64,000 nucleotides of DNA from Salsipaludibacter sp963812245 (GTDB lineage: Bacteria; Actinomycetota; Nitriliruptoria; Nitriliruptorales; Nitriliruptoraceae). Below, one piece after another: positions 1 through 8,206 of this stretch; position 1 is the stretch's first letter; every line of letters starts with the position of its first letter. Under the pieces are notes generated by a model that was given only the letters and a program-made list of their open reading frames with translations, had not been told where the DNA came from and searched no databases. A program made the translations under genes and the position numbers. The stretch covers positions 682,001 through 746,000 of the forward strand of contig CAWEUK010000003.1 of assembly GCA_963812245.1 (NCBI GenBank), written 5' to 3'.

Positions 1-471
1 GACAAGATCCACCCCTTCACCCACGGCGCCGAATCCGACCACTACGTCGGCGGCGACGGCCCTGTGGTCGTCGATGTGGAGGGGGTGCGCATCGGGCTGG
101 CAGTGTGCTACGACCTGCGCTTCGCCAACCTGTTCTGGGCGCTCGGCCCCGCGGTCGACGCCTTCATCGTGCCAGCCAACTGGCCATGCGCACGATCGGC
201 CCACTGGCGCAGCCTGCTGGTCGCCCGCGCGATCGAGAACCAGGCGTGGGTGTTGGGGGTCAATCGAGTGGGCGTGGGGCGCCGCACCGACGGCGGTGAC
301 CTCGACTACTGCGGCGACACCATGCTGGTGGACCCGATGGGAGCCATCACGGCGTCGGCGTCGGGGGCACCCAACCTGGTGCTCGGCACGATCGACACGG
401 AAGAGGTCGCGACCGTGCGAGCGCGGTTCCGCTTCCTGGACGACCGTCGCAGCCTGCCACCGGGGTCCTGA
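1..471 (+). CDS. Nitrilase-superfamily (carbon-nitrogen) hydrolase, C-terminal part
   Basis: This is a partial gene that is already open at the first base, so its start lies outside the window. The visible 156 residues hold two of the three catalytic positions of the nitrilase superfamily: a lysine in KIHPF (residue 2 of the fragment) and the nucleophilic cysteine in VCYDLRF. A glutamate typical of the family should lie upstream. The motif CYDLRF and the downstream PANWP segment fit the omega-amidase / YafV-like branch (Nit2-type deaminated glutathione or alpha-keto acid amidases) better than aliphatic nitrilases, but the substrate is an inference. It ends 41 bases from the end of the convergent PPK2 gene. 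Confidence 0.85.
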   Translation, partial: DKIHPFTHGAESDHYVGGDGPVVVDVEGVRIGLAVCYDLRFANLFWALGPAVDAFIVPANWPCARSAHWRSLLVARAIENQAWVLGVNRVGVGRRTDGGDLDYCGDTMLVDPMGAITASASGAPNLVLGTIDTEEVATVRARFRFLDDRRSLPPGS

Positions 472-512
472 CGAACAGCCGGATCCGCAATCGGTCAGTC
501 GGGCGCGAGCGA

Positions 513-1355
513 TCAGTCGGAGGCGTCGTCACCCTCGTGGGCTGCGATGACCAGCCCCTCGTAGTCCGGGTTGGCCGCCGGGATGGCGGGGGCCATCTCC
601 TCCAACGCGTCGGTCACGATCCTGGCCACGCAGGCCGAGGACACCCAGCGGCGGTCGCCCGGCACGCGGTACCACGGGGCCCACTCGGTCGAGGTCGCGG
701 CCAGCGCCTCGCCGTACACCCGCATGTAGTCGTCCCACCTGGCGCGGGTCTCGATGTCGCCGAGGCTGAACTTCCAGTGCTTGTCCGGCTCGTCGATGCG
801 CTCCTGCAACTCCTTGCGCTGTTCCTGGGCCGAGATGTCGAGCCAGATCTTTCGGATCACGGTGCCGGTGTCGGCCAGCATGCGCTCGAAGTCGTTGATG
901 TGGCCGTAGCGCTGCTCCACGGTGGCCTGGTCGATCCAGCCGTTGACCGCGACGACGCCGACGTCTTCGTAGTGGGAGCGATCGAAGATGCCGATGGTGC
1001 CGCGCGACGGCACCCGCGCATGGACGCGCCACAGGTAGTCGTGGTCGAGTTCCCGGTCCGAGGGCTGCTTGAACGCATCGACGCCGATCCCCTGGGGGTG
1101 CACCAGCCGGAAGACGCGTCCCGACGTGGTGGACTTGCCGGCCGTGTCCATGCCCTGCAGGACGACCAGCAGCGAGCGGGCATTCTCGGCCCACAGTGCA
1201 TCCTGCAGCTCTGCGATCCTGGGTTGGAGGTCGGCCAGCAGCGCCTTGCCGGCATCCTTGTCGGGCAACCCCGCCGTGTCGCGTGTCCGGTCGCGAACAC
1301 CCAGTTCGGGCACCTCGCCCAGTGGGACGCGCAGAGACTCGACGTCGATGGGCAT
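513..1355 (-). CDS. Polyphosphate kinase 2 family protein (polyphosphate:nucleotide phosphotransferase)
   Basis: A 280-residue protein of the PPK2 family, which moves phosphate between polyphosphate and nucleotides in the cytoplasm. It carries a P-loop GMDTAGKSTT at residues 68-77 and a lid/Walker-B-like segment IFDRSHYEDV at about 123-132, both at the usual family positions. Length and single-domain architecture fit the class that phosphorylates AMP or ADP; which nucleotide is used cannot be told from sequence. The ATG at 1355 was chosen because the conserved N-terminal part starts there; the frame stays open upstream but that extension looks noncoding and faces the divergent ATP-grasp gene. 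It is not in an obvious operon. Confidence 0.9.
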   Translation of the reverse strand: MPIDVESLRVPLGEVPELGVRDRTRDTAGLPDKDAGKALLADLQPRIAELQDALWAENARSLLVVLQGMDTAGKSTTSGRVFRLVHPQGIGVDAFKQPSDRELDHDYLWRVHARVPSRGTIGIFDRSHYEDVGVVAVNGWIDQATVEQRYGHINDFERMLADTGTVIRKIWLDISAQEQRKELQERIDEPDKHWKFSLGDIETRARWDDYMRVYGEALAATSTEWAPWYRVPGDRRWVSSACVARIVTDALEEMAPAIPAANPDYEGLVIAAHEGDDASD

Positions 1356-1486
1356 GGTGGCTCCGTTCGCGGGCGGGTCTGGATCGACTGGCCACGGTAG
1401 TGGGAGGTGCAGGGTCCGGGCTACGGTCGACGATCCGCCCGACAGTCGTGTCGGACGTCGGATCGACACCGCGTGGAGTCACGACC

Positions 1487-2581
1487 GTGCCTGCCATCAT
1501 CCTTGCCAGTTGCCAGTGGCTCGTCGACGGCACGGGGCCGCGACTGGACAGCGACGATCCCCAACTTGCCCGTGCACTCACGGCCGCCGGGGCCGACGTG
1601 CAGGTGCGCGCGTGGGATGATCCCGACGTCGACTGGGGCGCGGCAGATGCGGTCGTCGTGCGGACCACGTGGGACTACCAGCAGCGTCTCGACGAGTTCG
1701 TGGCCTGGGCTGATGCCGTCGACGCCGCCACGCTGCTGTTGCCCGGTGCGGACGTGATCCGGTGGAACACGCACAAGTCCTACCTCATCGAGTTGGAGGA
1801 TCGCGGCGCCCCAGTCGTGCCGACGGCCTGGCTGGGCGCGGGGGACCAGGTCGACCTGCGTGACCTCGCGGCGGCTCGCGGATGGCGACGGGTGGTCGCC
1901 AAGCCCGTGGTGGGCGCGGCTGGCAGGGGACTGCTCGTGGCCGATCCGGCAACCGACACGGTGCTCGACATGACCGATCCCGTCGACCTGGCGGAGCGTG
2001 CCGACGCCGCTGACGCCGACGCTGCCAACGCTGCCGACGCCACTGAGCCCGCTGCCGCAGACCATGATGACGCTGCCAACGCCGCTGCCAACCCGGCTGT
2101 CGACGCCGCTGAGCCCGCTGCCGCCGCCGATGCCGACGGGTCGATCGACGAGGGCAGCACTGTCGACGCGTCCGCCCAGCAGGTCTTCGCCGACCTGACG
2201 ATGGCCGAGGACGTGATGGTGCAACCGTTGCTCGACCGCGTGCGAGGCGAGGGCGAGTTGTCCTTCGTCGTGCTCGATGGGCGGGTGGCCCATGTCGTGC
2301 GCAAGCAGCCGGCATCCGAGCAGTGGCGCATCCACATCGAGGTCGGCGGGACCTACGAGCAGGTCGAAGTCGACGCAGACCTTGAACGGATGGTGGCGTG
2401 GCTCGTGGCCCAGTTGCCGTCCGTGCCCGCCATCGCCAGGGTTGACCTGTTGCCGTCCGACGACCTCGAATGGCAGGTCGGCGAGGTCGAACTGGTCGAG
2501 CCGGCGCTGTACCTCGACTGGGTCGATGGCGCGGCCGAGGCGGTTGCCACCACGATCCTCGATCGGGTGGCGCGCGCCTGA
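1487..2581 (+). CDS. ATP-grasp domain protein with Ala/Asp-rich insert
   Basis: A 364-residue ATP-grasp-like protein. The N-terminal region (VRTTWDY, then a WNTHKSYL segment) and the later KPVVGAAGRG loop followed by a conserved C-terminal metal/ATP-binding part resemble the RimK / glutathione-synthetase-like ATP-grasp group. These enzymes form amide bonds with ATP; the acid and amine substrates are unknown here. GTG at 1487 is the start where conserved sequence begins; the frame runs open upstream over the divergent PPK2 gene and is not considered coding. Odd feature: residues about 170-226 are an Ala/Asp/Asn-rich low-complexity insert encoded by near-repeats, placed in the middle of the ATP-grasp fold. 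It is convergent with the next gene, only 10 bases away. Confidence 0.75.
   Translation: MPAIILASCQWLVDGTGPRLDSDDPQLARALTAAGADVQVRAWDDPDVDWGAADAVVVRTTWDYQQRLDEFVAWADAVDAATLLLPGADVIRWNTHKSYLIELEDRGAPVVPTAWLGAGDQVDLRDLAAARGWRRVVAKPVVGAAGRGLLVADPATDTVLDMTDPVDLAERADAADADAANAADATEPAAADHDDAANAAANPAVDAAEPAAAADADGSIDEGSTVDASAQQVFADLTMAEDVMVQPLLDRVRGEGELSFVVLDGRVAHVVRKQPASEQWRIHIEVGGTYEQVEVDADLERMVAWLVAQLPSVPAIARVDLLPSDDLEWQVGEVELVEPALYLDWVDGAAEAVATTILDRVARA
1993..2165 (+). repeat. Degenerate in-gene repeats encoding an Ala/Asp insert
   Basis: Short degenerate repeats built around GCTGCCGACGCC-like units lie inside the ATP-grasp gene and keep its reading frame. They encode an Ala/Asp/Asn/Pro-rich tract with no predicted fold. 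A short phrase (CTGAGCCCGCTGCCG) occurs twice, about 2044 and 2110, which suggests expansion by duplication. Confidence 0.7.
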
Positions 2582-2591
2582 CGCCAGCGAG

Positions 2592-3269
2592 TCAGAACAC
2601 GCCGAAGTCGGACAGGGCCTTGACGCCGAACAGGGTGCCGAACACGAGCCCCAGACCGATCACGATCGCGTCGTCATGGCTCCGCATCCACGTGGCCAAC
2701 TGGTCCAGGCGCACCTGTGACCGGACCGGGGCCATCCACGAGACGACCACGATGGCCAGCGGCAGGGCCGTTGCCAGCAGGGTGAAGACCAGGAACATCG
2801 TGATCGACACCACGGGTCCATCCGACGCCCCGCCGATCGCGCTGATCGCCGCGATGGTGCACACCCACTGCCGTGCTCCCAGGAGGATGACGAGCGCGCC
2901 GAACACGGCTGCCCGACCCGGTCCGACGCCGGCCAGACGCGTCGTCCATCGTGCCGACCGTGCATCCGTGGGTGCGTCCTGTCCCGTCAACGCCTTCCAC
3001 GCCGCGGTCGCGAACAACAGGATCGACAACACCAACGTCCCAGCGGCCACCACGGTGGGGCGGGCCGATCCGCTGATGGTCGGATCGGTTGGCACCAACA
3101 GGCCGAAGACCACGCCCTGGGCCAGGCGGACGCCGAGCATGCCCAGGACCCAGCCGGCTGCAGTCCTGGTGCCGCGGGTACCTCGCACCAGCAACAGCGT
3201 GATGGTCACGAGTCCCGGCACGATCCCGGCGCCCACCGCCAGCGCGACGACGTCAAGGGCTGCGTTCAT
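2592..3269 (-). CDS. Multi-pass membrane protein, GAP/Sap-like
   Basis: A 225-residue integral membrane protein with about six hydrophobic segments separated by short Arg-rich loops (RGTRGTRTAAGW near residue 30; RSARWTTR near 112). The pattern of two three-helix halves with a central charged loop resembles the actinobacterial GAP/Sap family (sulfolipid-1-addressing-like) and, more distantly, LysE-type exporters. I see no diagnostic catalytic residues, so transport of a small molecule or lipid is only inferred. The start ATG at 3269 was chosen because the hydrophobic N-terminus begins right there; the frame stays open far upstream across other genes, which is a GC-rich artefact. It is divergent from the SDR gene that follows. 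Confidence 0.65.
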   Translation of the reverse strand: MNAALDVVALAVGAGIVPGLVTITLLLVRGTRGTRTAAGWVLGMLGVRLAQGVVFGLLVPTDPTISGSARPTVVAAGTLVLSILLFATAAWKALTGQDAPTDARSARWTTRLAGVGPGRAAVFGALVILLGARQWVCTIAAISAIGGASDGPVVSITMFLVFTLLATALPLAIVVVSWMAPVRSQVRLDQLATWMRSHDDAIVIGLGLVFGTLFGVKALSDFGVF

Positions 3270-3392
3270 CGCGTGTCTCCCATCGTCCGCCAGGTGCCAC
3301 GGCGCAAGATAGTGGTGGTCCGCGAATACGGCGTACGCTGGTGCCGCGCCCGAGGTCCGGGACTGTGCCCGCGCCATCCGAGGACCATCGCC

Positions 3393-4286
3393 ATGAAGAT
3401 CGCTGTCTCCGGGGCCACCGGCCTCATCGGCTCCGCACTCGTCGACCACCTCCGAGCCAACGGTCACACCGTTGCGCGCCTGGTCCGGCGCGAATCGGAC
3501 TTGCGCGACGACGACATCCTGTGGTCCGTCGACGACCAGCGCCTGGACCCGAGCGACCTCGTGGGCACGAATGCCGTGGTCCACCTGGCGGGGGCGCCGA
3601 TCGGCCAGCGGTGGACCGACGAGGCCAAGGCCGAGATCCTGTCGTCGCGACGTGATGGCACTGCCCTGCTGGCCGGGGCCATTGCGGGCCTGGACGGCGG
3701 TCCCGAGGTCTTCGTGTCCGGATCGGCCGTGGGCTTCTACGGTGGCTCGCGGGGCGACGAAGTGCTGACCGAGGAGTCGTCCGCCGGCGACGACTTCCTG
3801 GCCGAGGTCGTCACGACTTGGGAGTCGTCCGCCGACCCCGCCCGCGAGGCCGGCCTGCGCGTCGTCCACCCGCGCACCGGCGTGGTCATGGCCCAGGACG
3901 GCGACCTCATCGAGAAGGTGCAGTTGCCCTTCAGGCTCGGCATCGGTGGCAAGGTCGGCAACGGCCAGCAGTGGGTGCCGTGGATCTCGCTGGTGGACGA
4001 GATCCGAGCACTGGAGTACCTGGTCACGTCCGACCTGGTCGGTCCCGTCAACCTGTGCGGGCCCGATCCGGTGCGCAACGTGCGGATGACCAAGGCGCTG
4101 GGATCGGCCTGGAACCGCCCGACGGTGCTGCCGGTCCCGGTGTTCGCGATCCGGTTGCTCTACGGCGAGATGGGCGTTCAGTTGGCGACCGCGTCCCAGC
4201 GCGTGATTCCCGAGGTGCTGGCATCGTCGGGCTTCGCGTTCACCCACCCCTCCGTCGAGGCCGCGCTCGACGCTGCATTGGGCTGA
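3393..4286 (+). CDS. TIGR01777-family NAD(P)-dependent epimerase/SDR
   Basis: A 297-residue extended SDR protein. The N-terminal Rossmann motif is GATGLIGSAL (residues 7-16); NAVVHLAGAPI with a following RWTDEAK and the SRRDGT segment are hallmarks of the TIGR01777 (YfcH / SulA-like) family. The usual YxxxK pair is not obvious: the position has GFYGG, as in other members of this family. The C-terminal DUF1731-like part (QRVIPEVLASSGFAFTHP) is present, so the protein is full length. The ATG at 3393 directly precedes the Rossmann fold. The reaction is not known for the family; NAD(P)-dependent sugar or nucleotide chemistry is an inference. Confidence 0.85.
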   Translation: MKIAVSGATGLIGSALVDHLRANGHTVARLVRRESDLRDDDILWSVDDQRLDPSDLVGTNAVVHLAGAPIGQRWTDEAKAEILSSRRDGTALLAGAIAGLDGGPEVFVSGSAVGFYGGSRGDEVLTEESSAGDDFLAEVVTTWESSADPAREAGLRVVHPRTGVVMAQDGDLIEKVQLPFRLGIGGKVGNGQQWVPWISLVDEIRALEYLVTSDLVGPVNLCGPDPVRNVRMTKALGSAWNRPTVLPVPVFAIRLLYGEMGVQLATASQRVIPEVLASSGFAFTHPSVEAALDAALG

Positions 4287-4604
4287 GACCCAGGCGATCC
4301 CCACGTCGGTGCCTGCCCCCGGAAACACCCCCACGGAAGCGTCCTGTCCGAGGGACCGACCCCGGCCTGTCTCCCTTTCAGCGGCAATCCGGCCCGGCCC
4401 GACGCCGTGCACAGCGGGCCCGTCGCGCAGAGGCGAGACGGCACACCCCCCTGCCGCGCCATCACGCCAGCCGAATCCAACCGAGCGTGCGGTGATTCGC
4501 CCGGTTGGCACTGGTGGCGTTGGATGCCCGCATGCAGCGCGATAGGGTCGCGATCCGTGCGCGGCGGCACCGCTGCCACGTGTCAGCTCGCGAGGTCCAC
4601 CGCC
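4287..4604. other. Intergenic region upstream of metZ
   Basis: A 318-base gap that shows no convincing ORF. I looked for a SAM riboswitch because the next gene makes homocysteine, but I could not find the conserved core of SAM-I, SAM-II or SAM-IV. It does hold one good sigma-70-like promoter (listed separately) about 60 bases before the metZ start. Confidence 0.5.
4520..4548 (+). promoter_or_regulatory. Candidate promoter of metZ
   Basis: A TTGGAT element (4520-4525) and a TAGGGT element (4543-4548) are separated by exactly 17 bases. They fit the housekeeping -35/-10 pattern of high-GC actinobacteria (TTGnnn, TAnnnT) and would put the transcript start roughly 45-50 bases before the metZ ATG. 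Confidence 0.45.
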
Positions 4605-5825
4605 ATGTCCACCGACGCCACCAAGGGATCGGCCTTCGATCCTGACGTCCCCGCCACGTGGGGACAGGCCACTGCGGCCGTGCGTGGGGGCCTGGCGCGC
4701 TCGTCCTTCGACGAGACCTCCGAGGCGCTGTACCTCACCTCGGGCTTCGTCTATCGCGACGCCGCCCAGGCCGAGGCATCCTTCGCCGGCGACGATGACC
4801 ACTACGTCTACTCGCGTGCCCGCAATCCCACCCTGACCATGCTCGAGGACCGCCTCGCGCTGCTCGAGGACGCCCAGGCGTGCCGGGTGACTGCCAGTGG
4901 GATGGCGGCCGTGCACACGTCGCTGGCCGCGATCCTGCAGGCGGGCGATCGGGTGGTGGCATCACGCGGCCTGTTCGCGCGCTGCCACCAGGTGCTCGAC
5001 GTCGTCCTGCGACGCTTCGGTGTCGACACGGTGTTCGTCGACGGCTCCGACCTCGATGCCTGGGCCAGGGCGCTGGCCGAGCCGACCGCCGCGGTCTTCT
5101 TCGAAACACCCTCCAACCCGATGATGGAGCTCGTGGACATCGCAGCGGTCGCTGACCTTGCGCACGCAGCCGGCGCGCTCGTGGTCGTCGACAACGTCTT
5201 TGCCACGCCCATCTTCCAACGTCCGCTGGAGCTGGGCGCGGACATGGTGGTGTACTCGTTGACCAAGCACGTCGACGGACAGGGCCGAGTGCTGGGCGGG
5301 GCCATCCTGGGGTCGTCGGAGCTGCTCGACAACAAGGTGCAGGCGTTGATGGGCCAGATCGGTCCGACGATGAGCGCCTTCAACGCATGGGTGCTGCTGA
5401 AGGGGCTGGAGACGCTCCAGTTGCGAGTTCGCCACCAGGCAGCGAGCGCCCTGACCCTGGCGACATGGCTGCAGGACCAACGCGACGTGGTGCGGGTGCT
5501 GTATCCCATGCTCGACAGCCACCCCCAGCGGGACCTGGCGATGGCGCAGATGACCGGCGGTGGCAGCGTGGTCACCTTCGAGGTGGCGGGCGGGCGTGAC
5601 CGGGCGTTCGAGGTCGTCGACACCCTGTCCCTCATCGACATCTCCAACAACCTCGGCGACGCGAAGTCACTGGTGACCCATCCCGCGACGTCGACCCACC
5701 AGCGCATCGGCGCCGCGGCCAGGGAGTCCATGGGCATCACCGATGGCACGATCCGCGTGTCGGTTGGCCTCGAGGACGTCGAGGACCTGCAGGCCGACCT
5801 GGCGACGGCGCTGTCTGCTCGCTGA
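4605..5825 (+). CDS. metZ: O-succinylhomoserine sulfhydrylase (MetZ)
   Basis: A 406-residue PLP enzyme of the Cys/Met metabolism family. The PLP lysine is K221 in YSLTKHVDGQ; the substrate-binding YSRARNPT segment, the TASGMAAVHT phosphate-binding loop and the VVDNVFATPI motif are all present. Family knowledge: MetZ makes homocysteine from O-succinylhomoserine (or O-acetylhomoserine) and sulfide in the cytoplasm. The sequence GQGRVLGGAILGS after the lysine and the C-terminal LGDAKSLVTHPATSTH are typical of MetZ rather than cystathionine lyases. The ATG at 4605 was chosen because upstream codons are not conserved-looking. Sulfide could come from the CysO/CysM system about 9 kb away, but MetZ stands alone. 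Confidence 0.92.
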   Translation: MSTDATKGSAFDPDVPATWGQATAAVRGGLARSSFDETSEALYLTSGFVYRDAAQAEASFAGDDDHYVYSRARNPTLTMLEDRLALLEDAQACRVTASGMAAVHTSLAAILQAGDRVVASRGLFARCHQVLDVVLRRFGVDTVFVDGSDLDAWARALAEPTAAVFFETPSNPMMELVDIAAVADLAHAAGALVVVDNVFATPIFQRPLELGADMVVYSLTKHVDGQGRVLGGAILGSSELLDNKVQALMGQIGPTMSAFNAWVLLKGLETLQLRVRHQAASALTLATWLQDQRDVVRVLYPMLDSHPQRDLAMAQMTGGGSVVTFEVAGGRDRAFEVVDTLSLIDISNNLGDAKSLVTHPATSTHQRIGAAARESMGITDGTIRVSVGLEDVEDLQADLATALSAR

Positions 5826-5878
5826 GCGCGGTCTGGTCGATGCCGGAGGCCACCGCGACCGGTGCTGGTGTGTGGCAC

Positions 5879-6604
5879 TCAGGAAGCCGCGACCGCCATT
5901 GCCTGCCGAAAGGCCGTGTCGAGCATGTCGTCGGTGAGACGCCCCGTGAAGGTGTTGTACTGGCTGACGTGGTAGCTGCCCACCACCACGCGCCCGTCGG
6001 CGAGCGCTGCCGTGGCGCCGTGACCGAACGTCGGCTTGCGCCCGTCCCAGCCACCCAGGCGGCAGGTCACGTCCCACGCGAAGCGGCCCAGCGCAACGAA
6101 CACGCGGGGATCCACCGCTGCGACCTCGCGTTCCAGGAACCGTCCCACGCAGCGGTCGCGCTCGGTGGGTGTGGGCTTGTTGTCCGGCGGCGCGCACTTG
6201 ACCGGGGACGTCACCCAGGTGTCGCGCAGGACCAGGCCGTCGTCGATCGACGTCGCCGTGGGTTGGTTCGCCAGGTCCAGGCGATGCAGGCAGGCGAACA
6301 GCATGTCGCCGGAGCGATCACCCGTGAACATCCGTCCGGTCCGGTTGGCGCCATGGGCAGCCGGGGCCAGGCCGATGACCATGATGTCGGCGTCCGGATC
6401 ACCGAAGCCCGGCACGCCACGCCCCCAGTAGTCTTGGTCGGCGTAGGCGGCACGACGCTCGCGAGCCACTCGCTCCCGATGCCGCACCAACCGGCGGCAG
6501 CCGCGGCAGGCTGCGACGTCGCCGGCCACGGCGCGGTGGCGGTCGGGAAGGTTCGCAGCCTGCGGCAGCAAGTCGTCGTGGTCGGGTCGAGGGGTGGCCG
6601 GCAT
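5879..6604 (-). CDS. Type-5 uracil-DNA glycosylase (UdgB)
   Basis: A 241-residue family-5 uracil-DNA glycosylase, which excises uracil and other deaminated bases from DNA. Motif A is GLAPAAHGANRTGR, with the alanine-rich form typical of UdgB in which the usual catalytic Asp/Asn is absent. The C-terminal motif SYHVSQYNTFTGRLT carries the conserved histidine and the TFTGRL loop. Cysteines that bind the 4Fe-4S cluster are visible in CRGCRRL, PVKCAPP and ERDRC. Length is typical. It lies convergent to metZ (53-base gap) and divergent from the DUF1295 gene; no operon is apparent. Confidence 0.93.
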   Translation of the reverse strand: MPATPRPDHDDLLPQAANLPDRHRAVAGDVAACRGCRRLVRHRERVARERRAAYADQDYWGRGVPGFGDPDADIMVIGLAPAAHGANRTGRMFTGDRSGDMLFACLHRLDLANQPTATSIDDGLVLRDTWVTSPVKCAPPDNKPTPTERDRCVGRFLEREVAAVDPRVFVALGRFAWDVTCRLGGWDGRKPTFGHGATAALADGRVVVGSYHVSQYNTFTGRLTDDMLDTAFRQAMAVAAS

Positions 6605-6796
6605 GGCCGCAGCCTAGGCCGCGGCCGTGTGCGGGAATCCCGGCCGGCCACCGGCCGTTGCAGCGAGCCGACGACCCGTTCGACCCGCCCGTGGGCGGTC
6701 CGCCGGGCCGTGATCGTGCCTCCGCACCTCCGCAGCCGCCGTGCCGGCCCGCGCCGGCGCGGGTCCCACCCGCCCAGCACCTCGCAAGGACGAATG

Positions 6797-7579
6797 ATGG
6801 ACTTCCTTCCCACCTGGGGTGTGGCCTTCGGCGCCACGCTCGTCTTCGCAACGGTGATGTGGGTCGCCTCCTATGTCCGCACCGACGTCAGCCTCGTCGA
6901 CCGCGTGTGGGGCGTGTTCTTCATCATCATCGCGTGGACGTCGTACCTGGTCGGCCACCCGTCGACGCGATCGTTGCTGGTCGCCGTCCTGGTGACCGTC
7001 TGGGGGCTGCGGCTGTCGATCTACCTGACGTGGCGCAACTGGGGCGACGGTGAGGATCCGCGCTACGTCGCCATGCGGGAACGCTCCGACGGCAACTTCG
7101 CCGTCCGCAGCCTGGTGCGCGTGTTCTGGCTGCAGGCCACGCTGGCGACCCTGATCGGGCTCCCGCTCGTGGCCGTCGCCACCTTCCCGGGCAGTCCGAT
7201 CTGGTTGGACTGGATCGCGGTGGTGGTGTGGGCCGTGGGCCTGTACTTCGAGGCGGTGGGGGACTGGCAGTTGAGCCGCTTCCTGGCCGACGAGGCCAAC
7301 CGCGGCACGGTCATGGACCGGGGGCTGTGGGCCTACACCCGGCATCCGAACTACTTCGGCGACACGGTCGTGTGGGTGGCATACGGGCTGTTCGCGGTGG
7401 CCGCCGGGGCATGGTGGGCGATCCTGGGCTCGATCCTGATGGGCGTCCTGATCGTCAAGGTGTCCGGCGTGGCCATCACCGAGGATCGCATGGGGTCGTC
7501 GGGCTCCAAGCGTGCCGGCTACGACGAGTACGTTGCGCGCACCAACGCCTTCTTCCCCGGACCACGAAAGGCCGCGTGA
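6797..7579 (+). CDS. DUF1295 / steroid-reductase-like membrane protein
   Basis: A 260-residue multi-pass membrane protein of the DUF1295 family (related to isoprenylcysteine methyltransferases and steroid 5-alpha reductases). About six transmembrane segments are seen; the C-terminal signature GLWAYTRHPNYFGDTVVW contains the conserved HPNY nucleotide/SAM-binding motif, and LWRYSRHP-type context fits. The reaction in bacteria is unknown; reduction or methylation of a lipid is an inference. Two in-frame ATGs (6794, 6797) follow the ribosome site AAGGA at 6786-6790; 6797 gives the better spacing. Only one base separates its stop from the JAMM gene, so the two are likely co-transcribed. Confidence 0.85.
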   Translation: MDFLPTWGVAFGATLVFATVMWVASYVRTDVSLVDRVWGVFFIIIAWTSYLVGHPSTRSLLVAVLVTVWGLRLSIYLTWRNWGDGEDPRYVAMRERSDGNFAVRSLVRVFWLQATLATLIGLPLVAVATFPGSPIWLDWIAVVVWAVGLYFEAVGDWQLSRFLADEANRGTVMDRGLWAYTRHPNYFGDTVVWVAYGLFAVAAGAWWAILGSILMGVLIVKVSGVAITEDRMGSSGSKRAGYDEYVARTNAFFPGPRKAA

Positions 7580-7580
7580 C

Positions 7581-8102
7581 ATGCCCCCTGCCACACCCGG
7601 GCCGTCGGGTCCGGATGCCCCCACGCTCGCGGATGGTCCCGGATCGTCGGCCACGCCAGCGCCGTCGGGGGATGAGGTGGGCGTGATCGGCCACCCGCCG
7701 TTGCGACTCGATCCCGCGACCTGGGCGGCGCTGGTGGCGCATGCCGAGTCCGACTTCCCCTACGAGGTCTGTGGGCTGTTGGGCATCGATCGTGACGGCA
7801 CGATCCACCTCCATCGCATCACCAACGACGAGCGGTCGATGACCTACTACGTCATGAATCCGCGTGAGCTGCTGGTCGCGATGCGCGAGATCGAGGATGC
7901 CGAGCAGGAGTTGGTGATCTACCACTCCCACACCCACACCCACGCGTGGCCATCCGACACCGACGTCCGGCAGGCCTTCTACCCCGATGCCACCTACGCG
8001 ATCATCACCCTCCAGCATCCGGGCGATCCCGCGATCCGGGCCTTCCGGATCGTCGACGGGGTCGTCGGCGAACGACCGGTCGAGGTGGCCGATCCGTCGT
8101 GA
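7581..8102 (+). CDS. mec: JAMM/MPN+ metalloprotease (Mec-like, M67)
   Basis: A 173-residue protein of the JAMM zinc protease family. The zinc/catalytic set is complete: E62 in PYEVCGLL, then H115, H117, S125 and D128 in HSHTHTHAWPSDTD, a perfect HxHx7SxxD. In mycobacteria the orthologue Mec removes cysteine from the CysO carrier after CysM has loaded it. CysO and CysM are present at 13.7-15.0 kb, so that role is likely although the gene is about 5.6 kb away from them. Residues 1-35 are a Pro/Ser/Ala-rich low-complexity tail not expected in the family. The stop codon lies inside a 17-base tandem repeat. Confidence 0.85.
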   Translation: MPPATPGPSGPDAPTLADGPGSSATPAPSGDEVGVIGHPPLRLDPATWAALVAHAESDFPYEVCGLLGIDRDGTIHLHRITNDERSMTYYVMNPRELLVAMREIEDAEQELVIYHSHTHTHAWPSDTDVRQAFYPDATYAIITLQHPGDPAIRAFRIVDGVVGERPVEVADPS

Positions 8103-8157
8103 CGGCCGATCCGTCGTGACGGCCGATCCGTCGTGACGGCGGCACCGTCGTGACGTC
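8091..8157. repeat. 17-base direct tandem repeat (three copies plus a partial fourth)
   Basis: The unit GATCCGTCGTGACGGCC occurs at 8091-8107, 8108-8124 and 8125-8141 (last base changed), followed by a degenerate copy. The first copy contains the stop codon of the JAMM gene, so the array lies across the 3' end and the spacer before the transglutaminase gene. Each unit contains a TGA in the same phase. Confidence 0.85.
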
Positions 8158-8191
8158 GCCGGTCCCGCTCCGAGATCGCCAGCCCGAGCCA

Positions 8192-8197
8192 GTACGC
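8192..8197 (+). promoter_or_regulatory. Possible -10 element giving a leaderless transglutaminase mRNA
   Basis: TACGCT (TAnnnT pattern) ends nine bases before the ATG at 8207 and no Shine-Dalgarno sequence lies between. That spacing is what leaderless actinobacterial transcripts show. No clear -35 was seen. Confidence 0.35.
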
Positions 8198-8206
8198 TCC
8201 ACCACC

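Noticed and set aside
4287..4604. SAM riboswitch upstream of metZ
   Set aside because: Expected by function, but I could not find the conserved cores of SAM-I, SAM-II or SAM-IV in the leader.
3270..4916. Long open minus-strand frame extending upstream of the GAP-like membrane gene
   Set aside because: It covers the SDR gene and the metZ start, has no domain, and is rich in Arg/Gly/His as expected for the complement of GC-rich coding DNA. Only 2592-3269 is kept.
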